A DNA stretch of 62,748 nucleotides, from positions 1 to 62,748 of the forward strand of contig DF237478.1 in the NCBI GenBank assembly GCA_000708835.1, read 5' to 3'. The notes under the pieces are model-generated. The model made no database searches. It was not told the DNA's origin and worked only from the letters and a program-made list of their open reading frames with translations. A program made the translations under genes and the position numbers. How positions within the stretch are numbered: the first letter of the stretch is position 1; every line of letters begins with the position of its first letter. The DNA comes from Klebsormidium nitens. Its lineage: Eukaryota; Streptophyta; Klebsormidiophyceae; Klebsormidiales; Klebsormidiaceae. Shown in pieces: positions 46,242-58,090 of the stretch.

Positions 46242-48333
46242 ATGGCGCAAGCAGCCACTCGGTCTGTACAATCTTTGGTAACGTCTTCCTTGCTGCGTTC
46301 GAAGCAGGCTTCTGCCTATTCAGAACGCCAGCTGGGAGGCTGCAATTCCCAGGTGCTCTCTTATCCACGCCGCCGCTCGCTGACTTCCAGTTCTGCACGC
46401 AGCGAGCAGCCCAATTACGCATCGCCAAAAGACTACAGCTCTCCCAAGGACTACAGCTCGCCCGCAAGCTCAGACCAGCGTCGATCAGCGCCACCTGCAG
46501 AGGGTGCAGCAAGTTCTGGAGGATCTGCTCCAAGTTTTTGGGAGTATCAGGCTCCTCGCGATTACAGGTTGAGCATTTCACCTGCCTTGAACATGTTGCA
46601 TTACCTCCAGGCCATCGATTGCAGGATCAGCCTACGGTGCTTGTCTGCACTCTGTTCTAGAATTGCCGTCTATGAAGATGATGATTGATTGTTGGATGGA
46701 GATCAAACATTGGGGCCTGATACAGAAGTTTGATGCATCAAAGGGCAGGAGGATATCTGATAAGCAAGGGGGAAGATAGGCCCCTTGCTTCCTCAGGCCA
46801 GTCCATGCAATATGTGCAGTGTCCTTCTGATGCTGTTCAAAGTTGATCAACCTGTTCATGAAAGATGCATGTAAGTGAATCTTTCACATGCATGCTGTTC
46901 GGACACCTTGCAGGTCCCCTGGCAGCTACAAGTCTCCTGGTGATTACGGCAGCCCTGCCCCGTACGGCCCAATAGACAGGGCCGGTAGCATTGGAAGCCC
47001 AAAAGGCGGGGTCCGTAGCATTGAAAGCCCAAAAGCCGGGGCCAGTAGCATTGAAAGCCCAACAGGCGGGGCCGGTGGCAGTGCAAGCCCAACAGGCGGA
47101 TCCGGTGGCAGTGCAAGCCCAACACGCGGATCCGTTGGCAGTGCAAGCCCAACAGGCGGGGCCGGTCAGTGCAAGCCCAACACGCGGGGGAGGTGTCAGT
47201 GCAAGCCCAACAGGCGGGGCCGGTGTCACTGCAAGCCCAACAGGTGGGGGAGGTGGCAGTGGAAGCGGAGGCAGCGGCGGTGGGGACGGCAGCATGGGGG
47301 AAGGGCCTGCAGGGGGAGGAGGCAAAGCCAAAATGTCGCAGACTTTGACCATCTTGTACGCTGCACTGGTGGCAAGTGAGGTTTTGCTGTTCCTTTCCTG
47401 CTGTCATTACTGGGTGAAACGTTCAAACAGAACCTGTTCACTGCTGGTCTTTGCTACAATACCTTCTCAAGAATCAAAAACGGTAGGAGGTTTCAGGGGA
47501 TGGCGAAACAGACTTGAGAGATCTTCATCTCTTTCAACCGTTTGCCAGCATAAAAATCTATTCATGTGACTGTTAAGTTGACCAGCTGTTTGCCTTCTTT
47601 GTGGCAAAGCACACTTATGGCCAGATTCATTTTTGGGGAGGATGCCGTGGCCCCCAACCCACTGCTTGCAACCAGACTGGATGGAACTCTGTCTGAACGC
47701 ATTCCAGTGTGGGTGGCTGATTGATTGTAGATCTGAAGCAACTTCCAAGCAACTGCGCTGGCAAGACACAGCTCGGAAGGTAAACGCATTGAACTTGTCC
47801 TAATTGTTTCGCTTGTTCATAATGCAGTTGGGGGTGTGGTCGCCTACATGAAGAAGGGCAGCAAAGACTCGCTGATTGCAGCGTCTGTATCGTCCATCCT
47901 GCTCGTCTCCGCAGCTGCGCTTATTGGGTCCAATCACGTACTCTATGGTTCGATCCTAGGACTTGGTGAGGATTTCCGTCCTTCTGTTGGTGAGATGTTT
48001 GTAAAAGCTGGCGCAAGTCCAGCATCTTAGTGCAGCTCTCTGCGAGTCATCATTGATCATTGTTCGCAAGTTTCTTGGATTGGCATCTGAGTTAGTCATC
48101 GATGCCGCAGGCTCTCTTAACTATTTTCGTCGCCAAATTGCTAGCAAACTGCCAATCCTTCTTGAGGTAAAGAATTGCGATCCGTTCTTGCAGCTGTGTC
48201 GGGGGCCCTTCTATACGTCATGGGTTCCCGTTTTCTCAAATCAAGGAAAGTAATGCCAGCAGGTCTTGTTTCTGCCATCTCGCTGATTATGAGCTTTGGA
48301 TACTTTCACGGGATACAAAAGGCATTTCACTAG
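46242..48333 (+). CDS. TMEM14/FAX-like membrane protein, probably plastid; two frame discontinuities
   Basis: Exons: 46242-46567, about 46915-47375, 47828-47965, 48111-48166 and 48194-48333. TMEM14/FAX proteins are small four-helix membrane proteins; plant FAX1 exports fatty acids across the plastid inner envelope. Exon 1 is Ser/Arg-rich and transit-peptide-like (MAQAATRSVQSLVTSSLLRS). Exon 2 encodes a Gly/Ser/Pro repeat and then KMSQTLTILYAALVA. Exon 3 continues GGVVAYMKKGSKDSLIAASV and VSSILLVSAAALIGSN. The last exon encodes ALLYVMGSRFLKSRKVMPAG and ends SFGYFHGIQKAFH, typical of TMEM14. Plant FAX1 also has a Gly-rich region before its helices. Two problems: the reading frame changes inside the repeat (one unit is 28 bases, not 30), and exon 4 (phase 0 end) does not join the last exon in the frame that encodes the TMEM14 motif. 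This is a pseudogene, an assembly error or unusual splicing. Confidence 0.75.
46979..47250 (+). repeat. 30-base coding minisatellite, about nine units
   Basis: The consensus unit ggcagtgcaagcccaacagg plus cggggccggt encodes GSASPTGGAG. The anchor word agccc occurs at 47056, 47086, 47116, 47146, 47174, 47204 and 47234. Every step is 30 bases except 47146 to 47174, which is 28. That 2-base loss shifts the reading frame of the FAX-like protein. Earlier units are more diverged (SIESPKAG, SIGSPKGG). Confidence 0.9.
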
Positions 48334-49839
48334 TTTGGAGTTCGTGCCTTCTTTGTACAAAGACGGGACTACAGGGCAATTAAAGGCACAATAGACCCAC
48401 ATGCTTTTGTAAAATTTTTACTATCAAGCTAGCAGTTCTAAGTAAAGAAGAGCAAGTAGAAGTCCATTCAATGGTTAGTGTGACCCTTCAAGGTTGTCCA
48501 AGTCAAATAATGTGGCCTATGTCCGATCATGATCAAAACTAAGCCGGGCTTCTGCGGAACATATCTCCACGTGCGAAGTCCACAATCGGTCATTAGGATC
48601 AGCACTAATTTCGGCTCCTGCATATGCACAAGGGTCAGCACCCAAATTCAAAACCTAGTGTCTCCCAGCTAGACACTCAAGCACTGGTTCTAAAAACACC
48701 GCGACACCTAGAAATCGCCGGGTGGCCAGGTCTAAATCTTAGCTAAAACATGCTGGCCCCATGGTACGTGTTACGCATATATAAGGGCCCCCCGCGAATT
48801 CGCTCGTGAATCCGTTAAACGGATGCACGAGATCAAATTAGTGATCGAGGATCATGCATGATGATGGCGCATATAGTAGGTATTGTACGATATATAAGCA
48901 CAATGGTATATACGGTAATCAATTCAGGCTGCATTCTATCAGCGTATAGTAAAGACTAATTTTATCGGATCTCGTATAATAATTCGACCGCGTCTATTGC
49001 ATACCAACTCGAGGATCGACCCACCATTCCACCCTGCGTGACAGCTGCACGTCTTTACGTACCTGGCATGGCATGTGAATTGAAGTATACCATGATGCAT
49101 GATACACATGCAAGCGCGCAGCGATCTGATGGCCTCTTACGCATGCATGGGAGAACTCCCATGGTGGCCGACGCAATCATTGAATCACTAGGTACATTCA
49201 TTCAAGTGGCCACCGTCTTCTTGTCTTTTTGTAGTACCCATTATTAGATCAATGCACACGAACGCTCTAGCAAACCTTCAAAAACCAGCTTCGAAGACGC
49301 AACTCAAAAGCTACTTCATTCCAAAACGTACGTACTTGATACTTGGCACGATCGTACTAGGCCCAACGCCGCATCCATACCTCCAAAAGTCTGGCCACAG
49401 CCAGTGACTTTGATGTGTCAATCAATCACTCAGGCTTATACCTACCCGTTTCTGACTACCTAAAACTCTTGCGGCAGGCGGCTGCCACCCGGCTAGGTCA
49501 AACCTTTCTGTGCTTACTTTCAATTCAACAAGTGTAGACGGTACCTTACCATGACACAAGTAAGCGCCAACGACTGCAATCTCAAAGACCGTTATTTGAT
49601 TTAAAAGGAACGCAATTCCAAGGACTCAAGAAACCTCCCCGGTTGTTATGCAGCCGCTGCCAACCCCAGCAGTATAGAAGCTTCAAAGAACTTCTGCCCG
49701 CAGGATTGTCCGCATGCTTCCATTGAGCGAAAGATACTGGCGTTGAGTAGCTCAAACGGTACCAAAGTCGAGTCTCGCTAAAACGAGCGGTATTAGTACA
49801 CTGATTAGTGCAGTTGCATTTTGAGACCGTCTTGAAAAG
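48334..49839. other. Intergenic region
   Basis: This AT-richer stretch lies between the FAX-like gene (+) and the unrecognised minus-strand gene, which converge here. There are many short tata-containing words (48770-48970) but no defined element and no supported ORF. Confidence 0.45.
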
Positions 49840-52119
49840 CTAAAGGGCATGCTCTCCAATGGTCCGAGCCGCCAGCTTGTGTTGTGTGGCATAGTTGTAC
49901 CCTTTTGCGCCATCCTTGACGTCCATCTCGGGGGGATCATTCAGGAAGGCCCAATTGGATCTTCTCCACCTAACAGAATCCACCAACAAAATAAGTCAAG
50001 TGCAAACCTTATCCTGAGCATCAGCTCAAATCTAAATGAGCTCCCTACTAGATGGCCAACGACTTGTTGATTAATCTAAAAGCTAGAGGAGAGAGTTGCA
50101 TGGTTTTATGTCTCTCAGATTGGTACGCCGTCATGATCCGCATCTAGTCAAAGCATCCAACCAACAGGTGGAGAACACAACCTTTGTCCAAAATCGTTAC
50201 AGATGGAATCAAATGGATGCTTGCAATGGTGCAGGAAGTCAAACTCACCATGCTTTTCGGGCAATTGTAACCTCCTGATTCTCATCGCTGTCAAGAACCC
50301 CTCCATCCAGGATACTGCGTGGTGAATCACTCTGCCGCGGACTCATAGTCTGCACAGCAATAGCTCTCATGGTTGTCATACTTGTCAGTACAAACACGAC
50401 AAGTCTGACTTGGTAGCTTGAGACCAAGCTGTGACCAGATTGAGGGAATCCGAGAAGAAGATCCTGCTAGGTCAGTGTGATCTGTGTTCATCGTCTGATA
50501 CTGTGCAAAAATACGTATGAAACATCACTCGGTTGTAGTCATAATGACAATCTATCTTAAATCCGCGCAACTGGATCCAGTTCAATACAATCTGTCAGTG
50601 AAAGCCTGAGACCCTGAACTACCTAGAAATGCAAATCATCCGCTAGCAGGTTAGCCCTGCTTCCAAATTGAAGATGTGGGCCTGCTTTCAGAAACCCGAT
50701 CAGTATAAAGACGTTGATGAGGTCGGAGTTCCGCAAACCACTGTTACAGACTATCAAAAACTGAATAAGCGAGGCCTTTGGTTGTCCATCCCACTCTCTG
50801 GATGTCACAGGCATTCAAGACTGTGTGAAGATGAAGCACGGCTTTGGTAGGTTTCCAGGGTGCTTCAAAGTCTCACAGCTTACCCGGTATGTCTTCCTAT
50901 CCTATTCAACTCCTGGTCCCTCTCTTGTAGCTTCACTACAGAGTTGAGATTTCTTTGCAGGTCATAGACTCTGTTTGATTACCCCGTTCGATTCCCCGTT
51001 TGATTCCCAGTCACCAATGAGAAACTATGTATATCCATACCTGGCTCCTCCGCATTGCCTCTTGCGCGTCCTGCTCTGCACTCTGCCCTTCCAGGGACTT
51101 ACGATGCAGCTCGCGATGGAAGGCATCAATCTCCTGCCGGGTGGCTGACATGCTCCGCCGGTACGCTGCACGCATGGGGAAGGAACCGGGCATGAGAGTC
51201 AAGAAAGATGAAGCCCCCTGTTGCTAAGACAACTTGTGTTCTCTTAGCATCAGCTCTGTGATTGAGGAAGGAGCACAACGACTGGAATGTTACTGCAATA
51301 TACTGGTGTCCATCGCCCCTACATCATAAGATGGGGGGATTTAACGAGATGTCCCCTTGCAGCCGTCCAGAATTCTGCAGAAAGGAAGAGTTTTGCAAGT
51401 CTCGAACAGACAATTGGGTCAAGCACCCTTTTGGAAACTGTACGCCCACAGTCCATACCATCTTCCATGTCAAAAGCTGTTGTACTCGCTCTCAACTTAC
51501 AAGAGTATATCCCCTGGTGCGCCAAAGCCTGGCCATGTACGACAGAACTGACAAAATGCCCAGCTGCAACCAACCAGACTGTCCTAGCCAGCTTCACCTC
51601 CAGTATAGTTTCCCAGCTGAGTGCTCAGGCCCTCTAGGATAACCAGATTGGGATAGGTCGTGTGGAGTCCAGACCTTCAAGAGGAACTATAGACTGCACT
51701 AGTCCCACTAACTATCCAGGCGCCGACAGCTTGCAACGGCATACCACCAACATCGTAGCGATGCGATGGCCCACTCCTGCTCCATCAAACGCCTCAGCAC
51801 AACCACCACTCAAAGCATCGCATGAACACAACCACCACTGCTGGTATCACCAAACCTTGCTGCAATAGCACCTCAGGTCATGAGACCGAGGGCAGACTTT
51901 GCAGACCGCACATGTTGCAGCTCCCATCAAGAGAACTGGTTTTCATCAAAAGTTAATTATAACGTGTGAGACCTTTCAAGGGAAATAATTCCTAACCCTG
52001 GAGCAACAACTTGAGAATGTTGGAAGCTCAAAGTTTTAAGCAGGATCCACAATCTCACTGGGGGAAGAGCTGCTGCCGGTGAAGGTCTCAGCCCAGCCCG
52101 GCCCAGGAAGAGAACCCAT
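49840..52119 (-). CDS. Unrecognised protein, five-exon model (159 aa)
   Basis: Proposed minus exons: 52119-52059, 51563-51501, 51165-51041, 50349-50249, 49969-49840. All four introns have GT-AG ends (donors gtgaga, gtaagt, gtatgg, gtgagt) and pyrimidine-rich or tgcag acceptors except the last (gttag). Phases match at every junction and the total is exactly 160 codons. The best-supported part is exons 3-5. They encode YRRSMSATRQEIDAFHRELH with a following Glu/Gln/Arg-rich helix, then ILDGGVLDSDENQEVTIARK, then WAFLNDPPEMDVKDGAKGYN up to GEHAL. No signal or clear membrane segment is visible, and I recognise no family. Exon 1 is weakest: the true 5' end could lie further upstream, for example in the open frame at 52474-52253. 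The model is divergent from the epimerase gene starting at 52753. Confidence 0.5.
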
Positions 52120-52752
52120 GACGCTGGTCGATCAAGACGTCGCCACCCGCAATGCTGGTCAAATGCTGCTTGTTGCAATGGAGTCAGCTGGGGCCAGCTT
52201 TGCTAGACAAAAGCTGCTGAGTCCTCACATGTGTAGCTTAATTTGCGCTCCCCTCACATCTGAAAGAGAGAAGCAATTGAAGCAATGGATGCTGGCGTCC
52301 CACAGGCGGCCTTTGATTGATGAAGCCGAAGAATCGCCCGCATTGCGCATTCAAAATTAGGGTTTCAACTTTGCGATCAGCTTTCTGGATAACTTTTGAA
52401 ATCCTCTGCAGTTTGCTTCTCTCTTTCCTGTACTTTTCCTCATAAACAAGATCTGGAGGGTCGGAAGTCCTCATCGACGGCGCCGATGAGCAATGTCCAT
52501 GTCAGCTAAAGTGCATGAAGAGGACTCTGCTTTTCAAGATTCTAGAATCTCGGACGTCCGAGCAGACGAGAACGCAGGCTCCGAGTCCTTGGCCGTCCGG
52601 TCTTCTCCGACTCGGGCTCCAGTGTCCAGCTCTGTCCGCAGTGCCAGCAGCAGAGCTAGCCAAGTTCCTTCAGGCTTCAAGTTCAGGCTTCAAAGTTCAA
52701 CTAGGTGGTCGACAGACTTGAGTTCTTGTCCCATTTCCACAAAAGCGGCACA
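52120..52752. promoter_or_regulatory. Divergent intergenic region (candidate shared promoter)
   Basis: About 630 bases separate the proposed start of the minus-strand unknown gene and the start of the epimerase gene. Both promoters must lie here or in unannotated 5' exons. No TATA box or repeated element stands out. A 78-codon minus frame at 52238-52474 lies inside and may belong to the unknown gene. Confidence 0.4.
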
Positions 52753-55700
52753 ATGGCGGCGGCAAGCGTGTCCTCCCGCATGTGCGTGGGCAGCATTCCG
52801 TGCCAGACTAGCTTCAATGCGAGCATTCGTGCCAGCAGTGCCCCCTGCTCATCCTTGCCCATCCCTGTGTGTGGAAGGAAGCAACGTGTCCAGAGTCTAA
52901 GCTCTGCTAAGTTGCTCGCTGGCAAAGCAATCACCTTTTCGAGTGCCAGGCCAGTGGCCAGTGGAGGGGGGCGCACCAGCATCAGGGCCGCCCTTTCTTC
53001 TGCTGAGTAAGCTTTGTCGCTATTTGTCTTCCTCTCCCGTTAATTGTCTGTCTCCATCAAACCTTGCCAGATAAATGCTCTCCTGTCATACATTGCGCCT
53101 CTTTGTTCCCGTACTTTCTGCTCTGATTCACGTATCACTTCTGCGCGGAAGCTAGGAACCGTCATGTCAATATCTTTGCACTTATTGACCGGCAGCAACA
53201 TTTATAGAAGTCATGCACAAAATGTGGGCGCACTAAAGAGCCGTCCTCAAGATCTGTGCAAGGTTATTTCTGGAGCATTCATGCTCCATTGACCATCAGG
53301 TTCCGTTTGCAATGTGCGAGGAGGCACTCAGCACGTGCAGATCCTGCACGCTGGTCTCTCACACTCTAGTGAAGTCTGTGTAAACCAGGTTCCTCTTACG
53401 TTACTGATTAATCAAGCAAGCCTGCAGCAATGGAAATGTTCAGTGTTTGTTACTTTATCCAGCTTGATCCACCACTTTTTCGCATCCTGCTCACCTCTCA
53501 GTGCGGATCCTGATCATGACCTGCACAGCATAGCAGATATGTTTCCGGTCAAGGGACTGAACGGACGTCATTCTTAATCGTATCCTTGGAGAAGCTGCAC
53601 AGAGGTTGCCTGATGACGCAGGCCTCATTCCAACCGTAGTCTGCGCGTTAGGTCCTGCAAGTGGCTCTTCAGTGCTGACCAGCTTTGGATGTCTTGGACA
53701 CTCACATCGCCAATCAGCAGTGAGCCACCGGTGGTGAAGTACGTCGTTTTACGGTTTCGTCAGTGCCGCCTTCCGTCTCACAGGACCCAATCGATCTGAC
53801 ATTCCTGCCAGTAGTGCAGACTGATCAAATCCCCTTTGACAGACGCATACCTGCCGCAGACGCCGGGAGTGCGCTCACACATCCTTTGCACTTCCTCAGG
53901 GCCGGCATTGCAACCTCCGACGTTGCTGGGCTGAGCAGCAAGTATGGCATTCCAGGTTCCGTGTCAATTGAGAAGGGCGAGGGCGGCAGCACCAAGGTGG
54001 TGCTCAAGCATGAGTCGGGCGCAGAGGCGGACGTGTACCTCTTTGGGGCCGTGGTCACTGCGTGGCGCCAGCCAGAGTGAGCCCCCAGCCGGAGAGAGCT
54101 CGATAAGGAGAACGTAGCTTGAAAGAGGGCTGTGGCAGAGGTGGACGTCTTCTAAAGATGTTGGGAGGATGCACTGGTCTGGCTAGGTGTGACCGGCAAG
54201 CATGATCAGGACTGGAACACTCGTAAAAAAGTACAGAGCAAAAGGATATGTGCATGCTTGTTTTGGATCCAGGGGCCGCCACTCACGAGGCTATCAACGT
54301 CACACTTCAGGGCAAGGCAATGAGCTCTCCATAGGCTCGATATAGTTGCGGCATGAAATCTCGTTCTTGAAGTGACCCCTCTCGGAGAGCCCCGATCGAA
54401 GGAATCTTCTCTTCTTTGCAGCGGCAAGGACTTCCTCTATGTCAGGCCCGACGCAAAGTTCGACGGGTCCAAGCCCATCAGGTGAAGTACGCTTCGTGCA
54501 AGCATATCCTCTATCGGTAGCAGCAGCGTAGGTCCTTCGTCCCACATTTTGAGCCAGGGAAAGACATGTGCCTGTCAGGGATTGCGCAAACGGCATGCCG
54601 GTTGGCGTATCCACATCGCAGACGTCAATAGTAATGCATGCCCGGTCAGTAGATTCGAACATTTGCAGAGTCACATTTTTAGTAGGTGGCACAGCTGCCG
54701 GACTTTCAAAGACTGACCAAAAGGTACCATAAATCACAGCCACGAAAGACTGTGGGTGTGGTAAAACATGAGGCTTCGCAATATAAGGAAATCCCCCTCT
54801 TCGGAGTTTTATACAGCAGATTAGGCATGCCTGAAGTTTTGCTACTGTGGTTTGGCACACCTATATCGAATGTGACATTCTTCTCTCCTTACTTCTTCGC
54901 TGGGCACGTGCCAAGTTCGTTGACAGCCCTCTGCCCTCTTCTCTGCAGTGGCGGCATCCCGCACTGCTTCCCGCAGTTTGGCCCTGGAGAAATGCAGCAG
55001 GTGGGTCTGTCTTCCAGTCCCTCGCCAAAGAGCGACTTGGTGGATTCGTAGCTGCCTTCTGCTTATATGCGCCACATTGGCATCGTTTCAGTTTACCTGG
55101 CTGCCTGTCGTGCAGCCGACCTTGGGATGTTTTGCTTTGAATCGCTCACAATGTCTCCTTCTCCACTTAGAGTCCTCAAAGGTCTGCCAGTGCCCGTTTG
55201 TCGCGTCTACCTTGCACTTCACGCATATCCCTCTGGTATCTGTGACACTCAAGCACTTCCACGTTCAGTGCATTGCTGGCACGTTTTCTGAGCCGACCAC
55301 GAGAAGCCCGTGTCCCTCTCTCCTGCAGCACGGCTTTGCTCGCAACCTGGACTGGGCCATTGTGTCAACGTCTGCTGACGCCAACCCCGACGACCCCGAG
55401 CCGATGCTGGAGCTGCTGCTGACCGACAACGAGTACACGCGCAAAATGTGGCCCTACGAATTCGCTGCGGTCTATCAGGTGCGCCTATCGATTGCAGTTC
55501 CAATGATGTTATGCCCCAGTGTGCAGAGGACGCTTCTCTTGGGCTATGCAGTGCTGTCGTGACCTGCTGTAGGACCCCAGCCGATTCCGAGCAGCTGGCC
55601 TCTGGCTCTCAAGAAGCGCCCAGAGACGTTGTCGTAGTCCTGTTGCAATTCGTGGGGATCGTGCCTATACCGACCCTTCCAAACCTGATTTCCGAGCAAA

Positions 55701-58090
55701 CGGTTCTTGCATTTGTAAGCCGCCCAGCTTTAGACGCTCCGCTGCCCGCGCCTAGTTGCGAGAGCTCTCTGTGACACTCCTCCGGCGCCTTTGGCTCAGG
55801 TAACGCTCAAAGCCGAGGCCCTGGTGGCATCTCTGCGCATCATCAACCTGGACACCCAGCCCTTCGACTTCACCGCCGCTCTGCACACCTACTTCCGGGT
55901 AAGCAGCCCGCAGGGGCCCCCAGTGCCCCCCCACAACCGGCCTATATCAAGCCTCAAACTGTGGGCTGAAATTGGAAGGAAGCCCTGGCAGGGGCCTCGC
56001 TGAGCAGAGGTCCAATCTAAAATTGCGAGCCTTATGGACACCGAGACTACACCGTCCACAATAGGGAGAGTTTTGTATATCCCCTGGGTTCGGGAGTGGT
56101 TGTTGGTGTTCTCTTCTGTGTAGATGCTGTATCATACTAGGGACTGCTTGTTCAGGAGGCCGTGTGTGGAAGAGTGCGCTGGAGCGGCCTTGGTCAGCAG
56201 TGCGAAAGTTGACAGAGTGCCAAGGCGGTTTATTCGTCATCTCCAGACTGTTAGCCGCTTCCGCTTCCCTTAGTTCGCATCCGCGTTCACTGGGAGTTAT
56301 CTAGGCCAATTAACAAGCCTATCTAATCCGAGGACTACCAGCTGTCAATCCGCGGAGAAGATGCTGGAAAAGAGTTGGCGCAGTGCGGGTTCGCGTGAGA
56401 GCTGCCTGTCGAGACCAACTTTGACACTAGTTAACCGGGTCTATTCTCTTGGAAGTGGGCATCCTTGAGCTTCTCTTGGACATTCGGCACCTTTCTCTTC
56501 TTTCGATGCAATTGCGCTTGTAAGCTTCAATGTGCCTTTTTATGACAAGGCTGGTGCACGGCCTCGGTCTCGTCGTTGGCACTTTGTGATCCTTACAGAG
56601 TGATCATCGTGTAAGTGACGGAATCATTGGGTGCAAACTCCTGAGGGTGCCACGAAGTGGTAACTTCTGCGTAAGCTGAACCCTGGCCATGGTCTCAGCG
56701 GTAAATTTCAAAACCTGTTTCGGACCTGAAGTCGACCCCGGCAGTCAAACCTTGAACAGTGACCATCGTCTGCTCCACCTTGTGCAGGCCGCCATTGACA
56801 AGGTGAAAGTGTCCGGCTTGAAAGGCCTGCAGAGCCTCAACAAGGACCCCGACCCGAATAACCCCATCGAAAGCAAAGAGACCAGGTGAGCGCGCGCTAT
56901 GCTGGGCTCCTGGCGAGAGGTGCCGAATAGTATTTGGAGATTTTTGACTCCTTCTAGTTTGTTGCAACTAGCACTTCTGTCGGCAGGGCGGAACGGTTGC
57001 GCCAAGAAAGTGCGACAGCAGAGCTGGCAGGTTGGCGGGTGCAGATCGAGGGTTGGCGGAGTGGCAGATCAAGGGTGGCCGGGTTCAAGCTCCGTCTGAA
57101 GGCATCAAGACTGGATTTGTACCGCGCAGCGAGGACCGTCGTGTTTGCCCTCCAGCTAGCCAGTTTTGCAAAGGTGCACCCATTGACCGCTCTTCATAGG
57201 CGGTGAAAGTTGTGTATCCAAAGGCTCGAGCTGCCGCTGTTTCAAGCATCTGCTTCCCCGCATACCCTGACGCCGTCGTTCCGGCCCGCGCAGGGACGAG
57301 GTGACGTTCCCCGGCTTCGTAGACGTCATGTACAAGGACGCCCCCGAGGAGCTCATCCTGGACTCCGGCCTCGGCTACTCCATTGCGCTACAAAGCACCG
57401 GGTGAGCGCCGGGCATCCAACACGGAAGACCTTGGCGCGAGCGGCAACGGCCTTGCTTTGGGCTGACAGTTTCCTAAAGCGACTAACATCGCGTCTTTGG
57501 CACAGGACAAAAGTGGACCTTTGTGAGGACCTTTCTGACAGCAGTGTCCAAAGCACTATGCGTTTGGGCGTCACCGCGGTGCATGTGGGCTTCGTTATCG
57601 CCAAGATGTGCCGTTTGAGAGTGTCGGCATCGGCCTTCTGTGTGCAGGTGGAAGGACGCGGTCACATGGAGCCCGTACAAGACCATGGAGTCCTGCTACA
57701 AGGAATTCGTCTGCGTGGAGAATGCACAGGTAAGAACGACTCTACTCGATGCGCGACAGCTTCCTGCTTGTGTCCAAGCACCGGTCTCCAATCGACGACA
57801 TTTTAGACGCCTTCCTGTCGAACCTTACAATTATCATCACCTGCGTGCACGATGATTACCCTTACTGTTTCTGCACTGCTTGAAGGCAGAGTTTGAAGGC
57901 TTAAGTTCGTGGCTGTCTGAGTCTTTGTGGATGAGAAACGTGAATGCCAAACGGGACGATCAGGGGAAGCGGTATGTGAGAGGACCAAGAGATCCGCATT
58001 GAATCTGCTCCTTTTGCTGCGCAGCTGGACCCGGTGGTGGTGGAGCCGGGCAAGTCGTGGAAGGCGGAGCTCAGGCTGCAACCACACTAA
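52753..58090 (+). CDS. Glucose-6-phosphate 1-epimerase, predicted plastid form (10 exons, 381 aa)
   Basis: Exons: 52753-53006, 53900-54076, 54422-54481, 54949-55000, 55329-55478, 55800-55898, 56788-56885, 57294-57401, 57648-57729, 58025-58090; total 382 codons with consistent phases. The enzyme (EC 5.1.3.15, aldose-1-epimerase-like beta-sandwich) interconverts alpha- and beta-glucose 6-phosphate. Exon 1 encodes a Ser/Ala/Arg-rich transit peptide (MAAASVSSRMCVGSIPCQTS). The conserved core follows: VYLFGAVVTAWRQ, GKDFLYVRPDAKFDG, SGGIPHCFPQFGPG, HGFARNLDWAIV, ALHTYFR, LQSLNKDPDPNNPIE and DEVTFPGFVDVMYKDAP. Near the end is ESCYKEFVCVENAQ, which contains the family's catalytic Glu; a catalytic His is expected within HGFARN. 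The acceptor at 53899 was chosen because only it (or 53842) joins the transit-peptide exon in frame. An acceptor at 53783 is out of phase with exon 1. Confidence 0.93.

Noticed and set aside
46979-47250. Regular repeat array resembling a CRISPR or satellite
   Set aside because: Units are contiguous 30-base coding repeats without unique spacers, lie inside a gene and encode a Gly/Ser/Pro tract. It is a minisatellite.
52238-52474. Minus-strand 78-codon ORF starting with ATG (MRTSDPPDLVYEEKY)
   Set aside because: It could be an upstream exon of the unknown minus gene, but the plus strand is equally open here and a classic acceptor (cttctctctttcag) lies within it. Left uncalled.
52701-52982. Minus-strand ORF of 93 codons with protein-like sequence (GKDEQGALLARMLALKLVWH)
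   Set aside because: It lies exactly antisense to the epimerase transit-peptide exon, which fits the downstream gene in phase. The minus frame has no partner exon that fits.
53763-53899. Upstream extension of epimerase exon 2 in the same frame
   Set aside because: The frame is open but starts with GTG, and the acceptor at 53783 would not join the transit-peptide exon in phase. The pyrimidine-rich acceptor ending at 53899 does.
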